A stretch of 64,000 bases of DNA from Pelagimonas phthalicica (GCF_004364805.1 NZ_SOAP01000002.1:1-64000), one strand, 5' to 3'. Counted from the stretch's first letter, positions 1 to 8,791 are shown. Notes: generated by a model not told the origin, from the letters alone. Numbers and translations are program-made.

Positions 1-890
1 AGATCTTGGCTTCTTCCTTCCTGAAATCTTCCCATCGGAGATTACAAATCTCACTGATGCGACGTGCGCTGAATAGAGCAAAGACCAGGATTTGGCCCAC
101 GGGAATTTTTTGCCGTTTATTCTCGAAAATAGCCGTAAGGATGCGATCGAGTTACCACACCTCCGGCCTACGATCACGCTGTTCAGAGCGTGCGAGCACT
201 TCGTCTTCCCACATCGTCCGCATCGCGATTGTTACAGCTTCGACTGGGATGGCTGTTCCTCGATCATTCGCCCAGTGAAGCGTTCTTGCGAGATGGGACA
301 TGTAGCCTGCTACGGTTTGCGGGCTTCGTTCCTCGGATGATAAAAGGTCGGCAAAGTCATACAGCTGTTGCCGAGTGAGTGTGCCTACCTTGGTTTGGCC
401 AAACTCATGGTTGGCAATGAACTTCAGCGTATGTTCTGCGGTTCGGGCAAGTTCTGCCCCACGCTGCAGACGATCTTTGATGACATCAGCAATTGTTGTT
501 TTTTGCGACTACATGCAGAGGAAACCCACGTTCCTCAATTTCCAGCAGTCTATTGTTACGCCAACTCTTGGCCGCAGGGAGCCGAGTGAAAGTCTTGCTC
601 AGGCTGTGTTGCTTGCCATCAATTCGCCGCCGAATTTGAACTGTGTAGGAGAACTTCTCGTCACCAACAGGGCGGCGGTTGATATTCGGTTCGCTGAAAA
701 CCTCTTCTTTCACAGGTTCGCTTGGCTTCGCGCTGGCAGCTTTTTTTGTTGCTGAAGCTTGTAAAGATGACTTCTGAGGTACGCGAAGCGTTTCACTACC
801 CTGCGGTGTCGGAGGCATGATGGTCGCCCTTGAGTTCGCCAACGTCATCTTACTCAGCATTTCCTGAGTGCTCTTTTCCATTCGTTTCAT
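1..890 (-). pseudogene. Broken tyrosine recombinase (island/phage integrase), partial
   Basis: Seen: the reverse strand from 890 encodes an integrase-like N-terminus with an arm-binding type stretch (IRRRIDGKQHSLSKTF, then AAKSWRNNRLLEIEERG) and hits TGA at 486-488. One extra base in the A6 run at 499-504 explains this. In the neighbouring frame the protein continues (IADVIKDRL, a core-binding-like segment PQTVAGYMSHLARTLHWA) to an in-frame TAA at 152-154. The same frame then resumes with FSARRISEICNLRWEDF, which fits box I of tyrosine recombinases with the first catalytic Arg. The later HxxR and Tyr motifs would lie left of the window. Two independent lesions argue for a dead gene rather than programmed frameshifting. 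It is divergent from dusA, a known integration target for such integrases, so it probably marks the end of an old genomic island. The start at 890 is not certain. Confidence 0.75.
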
Positions 891-1165
891 TTGAGTTTCT
901 CTTCTCTGATAATTTTCATGAATGACCTGGGCACAAAATTCAGAAACCGCATCGGAGGTTTGAATCCCTGAGCCCGGCGATTGGTGGAAAGAAAAGGGGG
1001 GGATCTCGGCAGTGGATTGGTCCGTTTTCGGACCCCTGTCTGCGCCTTTGAGATGTGCTACACCGTAGCACGCTCGAATCGAAAACCTCGGAAAACCCCC
1101 TGAAATACGGTGGAAACAGGGGAAATCGTGCTACGCGACGTCTAAGGTGAAATGGAGCTAATGCT

Positions 1166-2158
1166 TTGAAAAATAACGCACAAAAAGCAGCGCGTTTAAG
1201 CGTGGCACCCATGATGGATTGGACCGACAGAAATTGTCGCTTTTTCCACCGGCTGATTTCGTCGCAGACCTTGCTGTATACCGAAATGGTGACGGCACCG
1301 GCGCTGGTGCGTGGTGGGGCTCTTCATCTGTTGGACTTCAATGCCGAAGAGCACCCGGTCGCCTTGCAGCTAGGCGGGTCGGACCCGGAGGAATTGGCGC
1401 AGGCGGCGCGCTTGGGGGCGCAAGCCGGCTATGATGAGATCAATCTCAATTGCGGCTGCCCGTCAGATCGCGTGCAATCCGGCACCTTTGGTGCGGTTTT
1501 GATGAAACACCCGCAATTGGTGGGTGATTGCGTTGCGGCCATGAAAGAGGCGGTCGATGTCGAGGTGACAGTCAAATGCCGCATTGGCGTGGATGATCAA
1601 AACCCGCAGGAGGTTTTGCCCGATTTTCTGGAGCACATCGCCAAGGCGGGTTGCGAGCGGGTGACGATCCACGCGCGCAAGGCCTGGTTGCAGGGGCTCA
1701 GCCCCAAGGAAAACCGCGATATTCCGCCGTTGGATTACGATCTGGTTTTGCAAATGAAACAAGCCTTTCCTCAGCTTCATTTGTCCATCAATGGCGGTAT
1801 TGAGGATTTGGACACGGCCTGCGCCTTGTTGGACAAGGGGCTGGATGGGGTGATGATTGGGCGCGCGGCCTACCATCAGCCGTGGCAGGTGCTTGCCCAG
1901 GCAGATCAACGCATTTTTGGGCTGGATCATGCCACCACGCAGGATCAGGTGATCGCAGACATGCTGCCCTATATCGAACGGCACCTTAGCAAAGGCGGCC
2001 GTTTGCATCAGATCACCAGGCATATGCTGGGCCTGTTTGCCGGTCAGCCCGGAGCGCGCCGCTGGCGCCAGGTTCTGTCCACCGAGGCAACCAAAGAAGG
2101 CGCAGGCCCCGAAATTGTCCTGCACGCCATAAACGCAATGAAAGAGGCCGCAGCCTGA
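1166..2158 (+). CDS. dusA: tRNA-dihydrouridine(20/20a) synthase DusA
   Basis: Flavin enzyme that reduces uridine to dihydrouridine in the tRNA D-loop. The 330-residue protein has the N-terminal APMMDWTDRNCR motif (about residues 14-25), typical of the DusA branch, the active-site segment NLNCGCPS with the expected catalytic Cys near residue 98, and the FMN/phosphate-site motif NGGI followed by DGVMIGRAAY. The start is a TTG with GGAG about 8 nt upstream; no in-frame ATG fits as well. The 5' end faces an integrase pseudogene. Integrases that target dusA insert at its 5' end and rebuild the reading frame, so this unusual start may come from an old insertion (inference). It shares one base with the next gene (TGATG), suggesting co-translation. 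Confidence 0.95.
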   Translation: MKNNAQKAARLSVAPMMDWTDRNCRFFHRLISSQTLLYTEMVTAPALVRGGALHLLDFNAEEHPVALQLGGSDPEELAQAARLGAQAGYDEINLNCGCPSDRVQSGTFGAVLMKHPQLVGDCVAAMKEAVDVEVTVKCRIGVDDQNPQEVLPDFLEHIAKAGCERVTIHARKAWLQGLSPKENRDIPPLDYDLVLQMKQAFPQLHLSINGGIEDLDTACALLDKGLDGVMIGRAAYHQPWQVLAQADQRIFGLDHATTQDQVIADMLPYIERHLSKGGRLHQITRHMLGLFAGQPGARRWRQVLSTEATKEGAGPEIVLHAINAMKEAAA

Positions 2159-2976
2159 TGCCCGATATTATGACACTTTTGCCGCTCCTTGTGTTGTTGT
2201 TGGTTGCGTCCGGCTTTGCCGGTATCCTGGCTGGTCTTTTGGGGGTCGGTGGTGGGATCGTTCTGGTTCCGGTTTTCTTTTATATTTTCAGCTGGCTTGG
2301 ATATGACGGCCCCATGCTGATGCAGGTCTGTCTGGCCACATCCCTGGGGACAATCATCCTGACCTCTTTGCGCTCGGTTCAGGCGCATAACAAACGCGGG
2401 GCCGTGGATTGGAGCATTTTGCGGTCCTGGGCACCGGGCATCGTGATCGGGGCGATTCTGGGGGTGGTCGTTGCGGCGGGCCTGAAATCAGACGCTTTGG
2501 AAGTCATCTTTGGCCTGCTGGCTGGCGTGATCGGACTATATCTGGCCTTCGGTAAAGACAGTTGGCGGATTGGGGCAGACATGCCGACAGGCGCAACCCG
2601 CGCCGCTTTATCGCCCACTGTCGGGTTCATGTCGGTGCTGATGGGCATTGGTGGGGGCAGCTTTGGTGTGCCTTTGATGACCTTGTTCAATGTCCCCATG
2701 CATCGCGCCGTTGCGACGGCCGCTGGGTTCGGCGTGTTGATTGCAGTGCCGTCAGTCATTGGCTTTCTGTTCTTGAAAACCGAAGCCGCACCGCCCTTTA
2801 CCATTGGGGCAGTCAACGTGCCCGCCTTTGCCATTGCAGTATCCATGACCTTGATCACCGCACCAATTGGCGCGCGCTTGGCGCATTCCTTGCCCGCGAA
2901 ATCCCTGAAGCGGATTTTCGGGATCTTCTTGTTGATTGTTGGCCTGAATATGCTGCGTCAGGCTGTTTGGGGCTAA
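2158..2976 (+). CDS. TauE/SafE family sulfite/anion exporter-like permease
   Basis: Integral inner-membrane protein of 272 residues with about eight hydrophobic segments. Two inverted-repeat-like halves each carry a glycine-rich loop: GVGGGIVLVPV near residues 29-39 and GIGGGSFGVPL in the second half. This is the pattern of the TauE/SafE (DUF81) family, members of which move sulfite, sulfoacetate or other organic anions. The substrate cannot be read from the sequence. Its start codon overlaps the dusA stop by one base, so it is probably translationally coupled to dusA, although no functional link is evident. A short GC-rich inverted repeat at about 2995-3016, without a clear T tract, follows the stop. 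Confidence 0.85.
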   Translation: MPDIMTLLPLLVLLLVASGFAGILAGLLGVGGGIVLVPVFFYIFSWLGYDGPMLMQVCLATSLGTIILTSLRSVQAHNKRGAVDWSILRSWAPGIVIGAILGVVVAAGLKSDALEVIFGLLAGVIGLYLAFGKDSWRIGADMPTGATRAALSPTVGFMSVLMGIGGGSFGVPLMTLFNVPMHRAVATAAGFGVLIAVPSVIGFLFLKTEAAPPFTIGAVNVPAFAIAVSMTLITAPIGARLAHSLPAKSLKRIFGIFLLIVGLNMLRQAVWG

Positions 2977-3151
2977 CGGTATTTCGAATCTGATGGGGTT
3001 CCGTTTTAGGGACCCCAACTTAGCGCTTTGAAATGAGGCGCATTTCTATTGCTGACGAAAACAATGCCTCACTCTCTTGGGCAATTGTCGTTAACTTTTG
3101 ACCAATCACATCAAAAAATTGATTTATTGTTGAACGAGTTCTAGAACCAGA

Positions 3152-4543
3152 ATGTCTAATTTCGAGGTGGCTATGGCTTGGTTTCTTGCTCTTTTTCCGT
3201 TGTTGATGATGTCAGTGCTGATCGGCAATGGCGATGGCGACAGTGATGATGACGGCGATAGCTCGGGCGATACACCCACACCTGATGATCCCATTGAGCC
3301 GAGCAACGGTGCCGATACGATTGATGGCACCGATGGGGACGACACCATTCAGGCGCTTTATGGCGATGATATTGTCGATGGAGCGGGTGGCGATGATAGC
3401 ATCACCGGCAATGGCGGCGCAGACACCATTCGCGGTGGCGATGGTGATGACACGATTTATGGCAACCTTGGCGAAGATCGTCTTCTGGGCGGCAATGGCA
3501 ATGACGAGATCCATGGCGGTTCGAATGATGACCGGATCGACGGGCAGGATGGCGATGACACGGTTTATGGTGGCACTGGCCCCGACTTTATTAGAGGCAG
3601 TGAAGGCGACGATTCCCTGCTTGGCGAGACCGGAGACGACACACTGAATGGTGGCGAAGGCGGTGACACGTTGGATGGCGGCGACGGCAATGACTATGTA
3701 AACGGTGCAACCGGCAACAATGTGTTGTTTGGCGGTGATGGGGATGACGACCTGCGCGCCGCAGCCGGGTTCAATATCCTGCAAGGTGGGACCGGGGACG
3801 ATAGCCTGGCTATCAATGACTATATCGAAGACCTGAACTCTGACACTTTGGATGGTGGCGAAGGCGACGACCTTCTGACAGCCGGTCACGCGGATGATAC
3901 ATTGATTGGTGGTCTCGGCGCTGACAGTGTTGTTGGGGGTGCCGGGAATGATCACCTGAGCGGCGATGTCTCAGACACAAGCCCAGACTCCCAAGAGGGG
4001 GCGGATACCCTGCATGGTGGCGAGGGCGATGACACCCTGCTGGGCAATGGCGGGAATGACATCCTTTGGGGCGATGAAGGCAATGACGTTCTGTCCGGCG
4101 GGACCGGCGACGATGTTTTGCGCGGCGGTCTGGGAACTGACGCCCTGTTCGGCGGCGATGGCGACGACATTCTGATCAACAATTTCGGCAACTCAATCGC
4201 CACAGGCGGGGCCGGATCGGATGTGTTCCACGTCAACACCTATTTCGAACTTGGTGAAGCGGGTGGCGAAGCGACAATGAGGGTCACCGATTTCGCTACC
4301 ACCGGAGCCGATGCCGACGTTTTGCAAATCACCTTGTGGGATAACGAATTTGGCGGTGCTGGCCAGCCGAGCGGCGATATCATCATCACCCCTGATGGGT
4401 TGACCGGTGATGTGCTGGTTCAGGTCGAACATGGCAGTGGTACGCTGACCTTGGCGCGGATCGATGGCGGTGTCGCCAGCGGATTCAGCGCGGCCAATGT
4501 GGCGGTCACCATTGATGGCTGGGAGCCAGATCTGCAGCCCTAA
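3152..4543 (+). CDS. RTX-type calcium-binding repeat protein
   Basis: Predicted exported calcium-binding protein of 463 residues. From about residue 55 to 385 it is a near-continuous run of glycine/aspartate nonapeptides (GGxGxDxUx; examples [10 protein letters not shown] and [10 protein letters not shown]), which fold as a calcium-loaded beta-roll. There is no recognisable protease, lipase or other enzyme domain. The N-terminus is hydrophobic ([17 protein letters not shown]), followed by a very acidic linker, so it may be inserted in or cleaved at the membrane; RTX proteins usually carry a C-terminal type I secretion signal instead. An in-frame ATG at 3173 has the better ribosome site (GAGGTGG five bases upstream) and is the likelier start. 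It stands alone, with no adjacent HlyB/HlyD/TolC genes. It ends two bases before the stop of the convergent DUF1289 gene. Confidence 0.85.
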   Translation: MSNFEVAMAWFLALFPLLMMSVLIGNGDGDSDDDGDSSGDTPTPDDPIEPSNGADTIDGTDGDDTIQALYGDDIVDGAGGDDSITGNGGADTIRGGDGDDTIYGNLGEDRLLGGNGNDEIHGGSNDDRIDGQDGDDTVYGGTGPDFIRGSEGDDSLLGETGDDTLNGGEGGDTLDGGDGNDYVNGATGNNVLFGGDGDDDLRAAAGFNILQGGTGDDSLAINDYIEDLNSDTLDGGEGDDLLTAGHADDTLIGGLGADSVVGGAGNDHLSGDVSDTSPDSQEGADTLHGGEGDDTLLGNGGNDILWGDEGNDVLSGGTGDDVLRGGLGTDALFGGDGDDILINNFGNSIATGGAGSDVFHVNTYFELGEAGGEATMRVTDFATTGADADVLQITLWDNEFGGAGQPSGDIIITPDGLTGDVLVQVEHGSGTLTLARIDGGVASGFSAANVAVTIDGWEPDLQP

Positions 4544-4545
4544 AT

Positions 4546-4794
4546 TCAGCCTTTGGCCAAGCGCGCCTTGCGGCCACCGCGCCGCTTGGTCAGCAGGGAT
4601 TTTCGTTCGGGGAGCGCGGCCATGATGTCGCTGCGCTCTTCATGGCTCATCTTTGACCAGGACGTGATCTCGTCAATGCTGCGCAGGCACCCCGTGCAGA
4701 TGCGGGCTTCGGGGTGCACGACGCAGATCTGAATACACGGGCTTTCGATTTCGTCCCGTTTCCAAACCTTGTTCTTGTCTTGATCCTTTGCCAC
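4546..4794 (-). CDS. DUF1289 domain protein, small cysteine-rich
   Basis: About 82 residues with the DUF1289 pattern SPCIQICVVHPEARICTGC followed by LRSIDEITSW. The cysteine spacing (CxxxC, then CxxC) suggests a bound metal or Fe-S cluster, but no function is established for the family. The reading frame is open further upstream, but a GTG at 4794 preceded by GGAGG is the better start. It lies one base after the ruvX stop, so translation is probably coupled. The C-terminus is very basic (KRRGGRKARLAKG). It is the last gene of the leftward ccmI-ruvX operon. Confidence 0.85.
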   Translation of the reverse strand: MAKDQDKNKVWKRDEIESPCIQICVVHPEARICTGCLRSIDEITSWSKMSHEERSDIMAALPERKSLLTKRRGGRKARLAKG

Positions 4795-4795
4795 G

Positions 4796-5272
4796 TCAGC
4801 CTCCGAGATGGCGCAATCTGTCCAGCGCTCCTTGCAGGATATAGGAGGCAGCGACATGGTCGATAACCTCAGAGCGACGTTTTCGTGACGTATCTGCCTC
4901 TAAAAGCGCGCGTTCCGCGGCAACGGTGCTGAGCCGTTCGTCCCAAAAGGTGATGGGCCCTTCCCAAAGACGCGAGAAATTGCGCGCAAAAGCGCGGGTG
5001 GATTGGCAGCGCGCACCTTCGCTCCCGTCCATATTGCGCGGCAGGCCCAGCACAATCCCAGCAATGTCGCGGTTTTTCAGGATCGCCAGCAATTGCTCGG
5101 CATCCTGGGTGAACTTCTTGCGCTTGATGGTTTCAAGGGGCGTTGCAGAGCTGAGCAGACTGTCGGAGACGGCCACACCAATGGTCTTGGTCCCCAGATC
5201 CAAGCCTGCCAAAGCCCGCATCGGCGGCAGGGTGGCGGCAAACTCGGCGATATCTTCGTGGATCATGGTCAT
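4796..5272 (-). CDS. ruvX: Holliday junction resolvase-like RuvX (YqgF)
   Basis: RNase H-fold protein of about 158 residues, the usual size for the family. YqgF/RuvX proteins are implicated in 16S rRNA precursor processing and have been described as putative Holliday junction resolvases. Visible motifs are the first acidic strand LAGLDLGTKTIGVAVSD, the glycine motif GIVLGLPRNMDGSEG, the FWDERLSTVAAE box, and the terminal acidic helix EVIDHVAASYILQ. The frame opens with a TTG, but the ATG at 5272 has AAGGG five bases upstream and is preferred. It sits between ccmI and the DUF1289 gene on the same strand. Confidence 0.93.
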   Translation of the reverse strand: MTMIHEDIAEFAATLPPMRALAGLDLGTKTIGVAVSDSLLSSATPLETIKRKKFTQDAEQLLAILKNRDIAGIVLGLPRNMDGSEGARCQSTRAFARNFSRLWEGPITFWDERLSTVAAERALLEADTSRKRRSEVIDHVAASYILQGALDRLRHLGG

Positions 5273-5347
5273 GCAGGCCCTTTTCAAGCACCGCCCACCC
5301 GCCCACCCCGGCGCTTGAAAAGGGCCGGGGGCGGATCGGAGGCGGTT

Positions 5348-6586
5348 TTATTCGGAAGTCAGGCCAGCGCGATTTGCGGCGGCGTCGATCTGTTTCAATA
5401 GCTCAGGTTTCTCGGCAAAGACCGTGCGCGCCTCACTATAGATGGCTTTGGCACGATCCTGTTCCCCCAGAACCGCCAGCGCCCCAATCAAGCGCGCCCA
5501 ATCCGAGGCTGGGCCGCCTTCTTCGGCGAGACGGGTTGAGAGGCCATCGACCATGCCGCGGATCATCTGCTGACGTTCTTCCGGCGTCATCTCGGCCGCG
5601 GCGGCAACGTCATCAGCAGATGGGCCATTGGGCGCGTCATGGCTTTCGGGCAGGGGCGGCAGTTGGTAGCGCGTTACCCCAGCGCGAAAGGCCAGTTCTT
5701 CGATCTGCGCCCGGATCGGGCCGACCCAGGGGGCATCGGGGCGGCTGGCGCGCAACAAACGATCCCAGATCTGAAAGGCGATATCGGGACGCCCGGTTTG
5801 CGCCATCAGCAAGCCGCCATAAAACCGCGCCACCCCATCATTGGGATCCAGCGCCAGAGCCTTTTCCAGCTCGACCTGCGCTTCGGGCGAGACATAGCCA
5901 CCGGCCGCGATGATCATCATATCCGCGATGTCGGTAAAGGTCTTGGCCCCGGCCTTGTCGCCCAGCAGTTCGGCAATTTGCTTTTGCAACTCATAAGACC
6001 GGCGGTAATTGCCCAGGTTGGCCTCGCTGCCAGCCAAAAGCGTCAGACCGCGAACATCATCTGGTCGCTCTTCAACGGCCTCGCGCAGTTGTTCCACCAG
6101 TTTCATATATTCGTCAGGGGCTTGCACGGGGGCTTGTGCCGGGATTTTGGCCTCAGCCTCCTCCTGTGACATGCGGTTGTCACGCAATTGCTGCGCCTCG
6201 GCCAAACGTTGTGTCAGCGGCTGATCCGGTGTGCCGGGCTGACCCAGTTTCATATAAAGCGCAAAGCCGCCGCCCAGGATCGTGGCCGCAACCAGAGCCC
6301 CCATGACATAGCTGGCCGCCCCGGCTTTTCCGGCCTCTTCGCTGCCCTTCTGTGCGGCTGCGTCCGCCGCCAGAATACGGCGCGAAATCTCGACCTTGAG
6401 ACGTGCGGCCTCTTCCTCGGGGATCGACCCGCGCGCCGCGTCTTTTTCAATCTCGCGCAGTTGGTCGCGATAGACCTGCAAATCAAAGGCCTCTGCCGGT
6501 CCGGTATCCCGATTGCCGCGCAACAACGCGATGAGCAAGAGCAGCGTCAAAACCAGTGCCAAAGCGCCAGTGAGGATCCAGAACAT
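5348..6586 (-). CDS. ccmI: Cytochrome c biogenesis factor CcmI
   Basis: Inner-membrane apocytochrome c chaperone of the system I maturation pathway; it delivers apocytochromes to the CcmF/H haem ligation complex. The 412-residue protein begins with a membrane helix (FWILTGALALVLTLLLLIALL). A CcmI-type cytoplasmic loop follows (VYRDQLREIEKD, then RLKVEISRRIL), then a second helix (ASYVMGALVAATILGGGFALYM) and a long periplasmic TPR-like region. The ATG at 6586 follows GGAGGC; the preceding TTG in the same frame is a poorer start. No other ccm genes are adjacent. It heads a leftward operon with ruvX and the DUF1289 gene. Confidence 0.9.
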   Translation of the reverse strand: MFWILTGALALVLTLLLLIALLRGNRDTGPAEAFDLQVYRDQLREIEKDAARGSIPEEEAARLKVEISRRILAADAAAQKGSEEAGKAGAASYVMGALVAATILGGGFALYMKLGQPGTPDQPLTQRLAEAQQLRDNRMSQEEAEAKIPAQAPVQAPDEYMKLVEQLREAVEERPDDVRGLTLLAGSEANLGNYRRSYELQKQIAELLGDKAGAKTFTDIADMMIIAAGGYVSPEAQVELEKALALDPNDGVARFYGGLLMAQTGRPDIAFQIWDRLLRASRPDAPWVGPIRAQIEELAFRAGVTRYQLPPLPESHDAPNGPSADDVAAAAEMTPEERQQMIRGMVDGLSTRLAEEGGPASDWARLIGALAVLGEQDRAKAIYSEARTVFAEKPELLKQIDAAANRAGLTSE

Positions 6587-6700
6587 CAATAAGCCTCCAT
6601 GGGTTCACACCCGATCTATATAGGGCGCGACCAAGAAAAAAGGACAAAAGTCAAGAATGACCAGAGATGTCGCAACCGTGAAAAACTTTCGCATCCTGGT

Positions 6701-6718
6701 CCTGTGAGCGCTCACAGG
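6701..6718. promoter_or_regulatory. Perfect palindrome resembling a LacI-family operator
   Basis: CCTGTGAGCGCTCACAGG is a perfect 18-bp palindrome whose core TGTGAGCGCTCACA equals the core of the symmetrised lac operator recognised by LacI/GalR proteins. It lies in the 237-bp gap between the divergent ccmI and sox operons, about 105 bp before soxB. Control of the sarcosine oxidase operon by a LacI-type regulator is an inference; no such regulator gene is in the window. Confidence 0.5.
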
Positions 6719-6823
6719 ATAGGCGATGTCGTCTTTGTGCCAAAAATGACGGTTGTGGGCCGCAGTTCTCGCGCTAACCATTTATGACACAATAGGAACT
6801 CTTAGCTGTTGGATTCGAACCCT

Positions 6824-8080
6824 ATGCAGACCCCCTTGAAACGTTACTCTGCCTTTGCCATTGCCCGCGAGGCGCTGCGTGACCATACCGGTTGGCAGCG
6901 CGCCTGGCGCAAGGCGCAACCCAAGAAACGCTATGACGTTGTCATTGTCGGGGCAGGGGGGCACGGTCTTGCGACAGCCTATTACCTGGGCAAGAATTTC
7001 GGCATCACCAATATCGCCATTCTGGAAAAGGGCTGGCTGGGGGGCGGCAATACCGGGCGCAACACCACGATCATTCGCTCCAATTACCTGCAGGATCCGT
7101 CGGCGGCGATTTATGAAAAGGCCCGTTCGCTTTACGAGACCATGAGCCAGGACCTGAACTACAATGTCATGTTCAGCCCGCGCGGCGTCATGATGCTGGC
7201 GCAGACCGAACATGAGGTGCGCGGCTATCAGCGCACCGCCCATGCCAACGCCCTGCAAGGCGTCGCGACGGAGTTCATTTCCGCGCAGCGGGTCAAGGAG
7301 CTTGTCCCGATCATGAACATCAACGGCCCGCGCTACCCGGTTCTGGGCGCGCTCTGGCAGCCGCGCGGCGGCTCGGCCCGCCATGATGCGGTGGCCTGGG
7401 GTTATGCTCGCGCCTGTAGCGCCATGGGCATGGATATCATCCAGAAATGTGAAGTCACCGCTGTGCGCCAAGAGGGCGGCAAGGTCAAAGGTGTCACCAC
7501 CTCCAAGGGGGACATTGACTGCGAAAAGCTTGGCCTTGTCGTGGCGGGTCATTCCGGTGCGCTGGCCGATATGGCCGGCTTCCGTCTGCCACTTGAATCC
7601 GTGCCGTTGCAGGCGCTTGTCTCAGAGCCGATCAAACCCTGCATGGATGTGGTTGTGATGGCAAACACCGTTCACGGCTATATGTCGCAATCCGACAAAG
7701 GCGAGATGGTCATTGGTGGCGGCACCGATGCCTTCAACAGCTACACCCAACGCGGCTCTTTCCATCATCTCGAAGAAACCGTGCGCGCCCTGGTCGAGAC
7801 GTTCCCAATGATCTCCCGCCTGAAAATGCTGCGCCATTGGGGCGGGATTGTGGATGTCACCGGCGACCGCTCGCCGATCCTGTCCAAAGCCCCGCTCGAA
7901 GGCTGTTTCGTCAATTGCGGCTGGGGCACCGGCGGGTTCAAAGCGATCCCGGGCTCAGGCTGGGGCTTTGCTGAACTCATGGCGCGTGGGCAATCTCCGC
8001 TGACGGATGAATTCGGCCTGAACCGCTTTACCGAAGGCCGCTTTATCGATGAAAGCGTGGCGGCGGGGGTTGCTCACTGA
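6824..8080 (+). CDS. soxB: Sarcosine oxidase subunit beta
   Basis: Catalytic subunit of heterotetrameric sarcosine oxidase, which oxidatively demethylates sarcosine to glycine, passing formaldehyde to tetrahydrofolate and forming H2O2. About 418 residues of a DAO-type flavoprotein, with an N-terminal FAD-binding GAGGHGLATAYYLG (about residues 43-56), an ILEKG loop, and a RHDAVAWG segment near residue 187 expected to hold the His that binds FMN covalently. C-terminal GWGTGGFKAIPGSG matches the flavin-binding end of the family. The frame opens with TTG at 6809, but the ATG at 6824 matches the usual SoxB N-terminus better. First gene of soxBDAG; its stop overlaps the next ATG (TGATG). Confidence 0.95.
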   Translation: MQTPLKRYSAFAIAREALRDHTGWQRAWRKAQPKKRYDVVIVGAGGHGLATAYYLGKNFGITNIAILEKGWLGGGNTGRNTTIIRSNYLQDPSAAIYEKARSLYETMSQDLNYNVMFSPRGVMMLAQTEHEVRGYQRTAHANALQGVATEFISAQRVKELVPIMNINGPRYPVLGALWQPRGGSARHDAVAWGYARACSAMGMDIIQKCEVTAVRQEGGKVKGVTTSKGDIDCEKLGLVVAGHSGALADMAGFRLPLESVPLQALVSEPIKPCMDVVVMANTVHGYMSQSDKGEMVIGGGTDAFNSYTQRGSFHHLEETVRALVETFPMISRLKMLRHWGGIVDVTGDRSPILSKAPLEGCFVNCGWGTGGFKAIPGSGWGFAELMARGQSPLTDEFGLNRFTEGRFIDESVAAGVAH

Positions 8081-8373
8081 TGGCCGATTCGATTGAAAAG
8101 CGATTTGGTTCCGCAATGGAGAATATTTATTTTCGAGCCAAAGAAGAAACCGGATACCAGGCTTCGCGATACCTCCAAATGGTTCATGAAAGAGGCGGGA
8201 TAGAAACCGCTCGGTTTCTCCTTGCACAACCTGGGGTTTCAGATGGTTTTGCAGTTCTTTGGGAAAAACAACGGCTGGATTTGACCGTTGAGGCCCTAGT
8301 GTTGGAGCCAGAATGGCAAGGGCTGTTCACTGAAGGCGAAAAAGCCATAGCAAAAAGAAGACTGGGGAAATAA
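8080..8373 (+). CDS. Uncharacterised 97-residue protein inserted in the sox operon
   Basis: Small soluble protein of unknown function with no signal peptide or membrane segment. It is mostly helical in appearance, with a conserved-looking core (YLQMVHERGGIETARFLLAQ, then LWEKQRLDLTVEALVLEPEW and LFTEGEKAIAKRRL). From memory, similar short domains occur as free-standing proteins in many bacteria without an assigned role. The gene is visibly richer in A+T than soxB and soxD on either side. It is nevertheless fitted exactly: the ATG shares a base with the soxB stop, and its TAA is followed directly by the soxD ATG. This looks like a clean cargo insertion that keeps the operon translated. It is not part of known sarcosine oxidase complexes. 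Confidence 0.75.
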   Translation: MADSIEKRFGSAMENIYFRAKEETGYQASRYLQMVHERGGIETARFLLAQPGVSDGFAVLWEKQRLDLTVEALVLEPEWQGLFTEGEKAIAKRRLGK

Positions 8374-8703
8374 ATGCTAATCCTTGAATGCCCCTATTGC
8401 GGCGTCAAAGCCGAGGAAACCGAACTCACCGCCGGTGGTGAGGCGCATCTGAAACGCTATGGTCCCGGCTCCTCTGATGATGAGTTCGAGGGCTACCTCT
8501 TTACCCGGGAAAACCCCATGGGCGTGCATTTCGAACGCTGGCGTCACAGCAATGGTTGCGGTAAGTGGTTTCACGCCGCCCGCTCAACCACCACGCTCGA
8601 GGTCTTTGGCACCTATAGCGCCCAAACCACCGAACCCCCGCAAGAGATCAAAGACAAAATCTCTGCCCGCCACCCTGGCTGGAGCTGGAGGGATCAATCG
8701 TGA
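8374..8703 (+). CDS. soxD: Sarcosine oxidase subunit delta
   Basis: Small zinc-binding subunit of the heterotetramer; 109 residues, slightly longer than the roughly 95-100 usual. The N-terminal LILECPYCG and the later HSNGCGKWFHAARSTTT supply the expected cysteines and the RDT-like loop of the family. It follows directly after the inserted small gene, with no gap. A GC-rich palindromic repeat lies between its stop and soxA. Confidence 0.95.
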   Translation: MLILECPYCGVKAEETELTAGGEAHLKRYGPGSSDDEFEGYLFTRENPMGVHFERWRHSNGCGKWFHAARSTTTLEVFGTYSAQTTEPPQEIKDKISARHPGWSWRDQS

Positions 8704-8710
8704 CGCTGCT

Positions 8711-8768
8711 GTTTCTTCTTGGCAAAAATATTCTCGGGGGTCTGGGGGCAGACAGCCCCCAGTTCGCG
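8711..8768 (+). repeat. GC-rich palindromic intergenic repeat, copy A
   Basis: Sequence beginning GTTTCTTCTTGGCAAAAATA, then a TTCTCGGGGGTCT core and a GGGGGCAGACAGCCCCC hairpin. It shares the order TTTCTTC-TTGG, AAATAT, CNCGGGGGT, then a GGGGGC-GCCCCC stem with copies at 20417, 26087, 46075 and 55538. It lies inside the sox operon between soxD and soxA, so it is probably transcribed. Confidence 0.7.
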
Positions 8769-8791
8769 CCTCAAGCGAAAGGTCTGAACTC

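Noticed and set aside
486-505. Programmed +1 frameshift in the integrase at the A6 run
   Set aside because: A second lesion, the TAA at 152-154, lies downstream in the continuing frame, which points to decay rather than recoding.
3212-3955. 247-residue minus-strand frame within the RTX gene
   Set aside because: Its repeats are the reverse reading of the glycine/aspartate repeats, and it has no ribosome site.
8459-8791. N-terminal extension of soxA
   Set aside because: The open frame runs back through soxD and a palindromic repeat; the conserved SoxA N-terminus begins at 8792.
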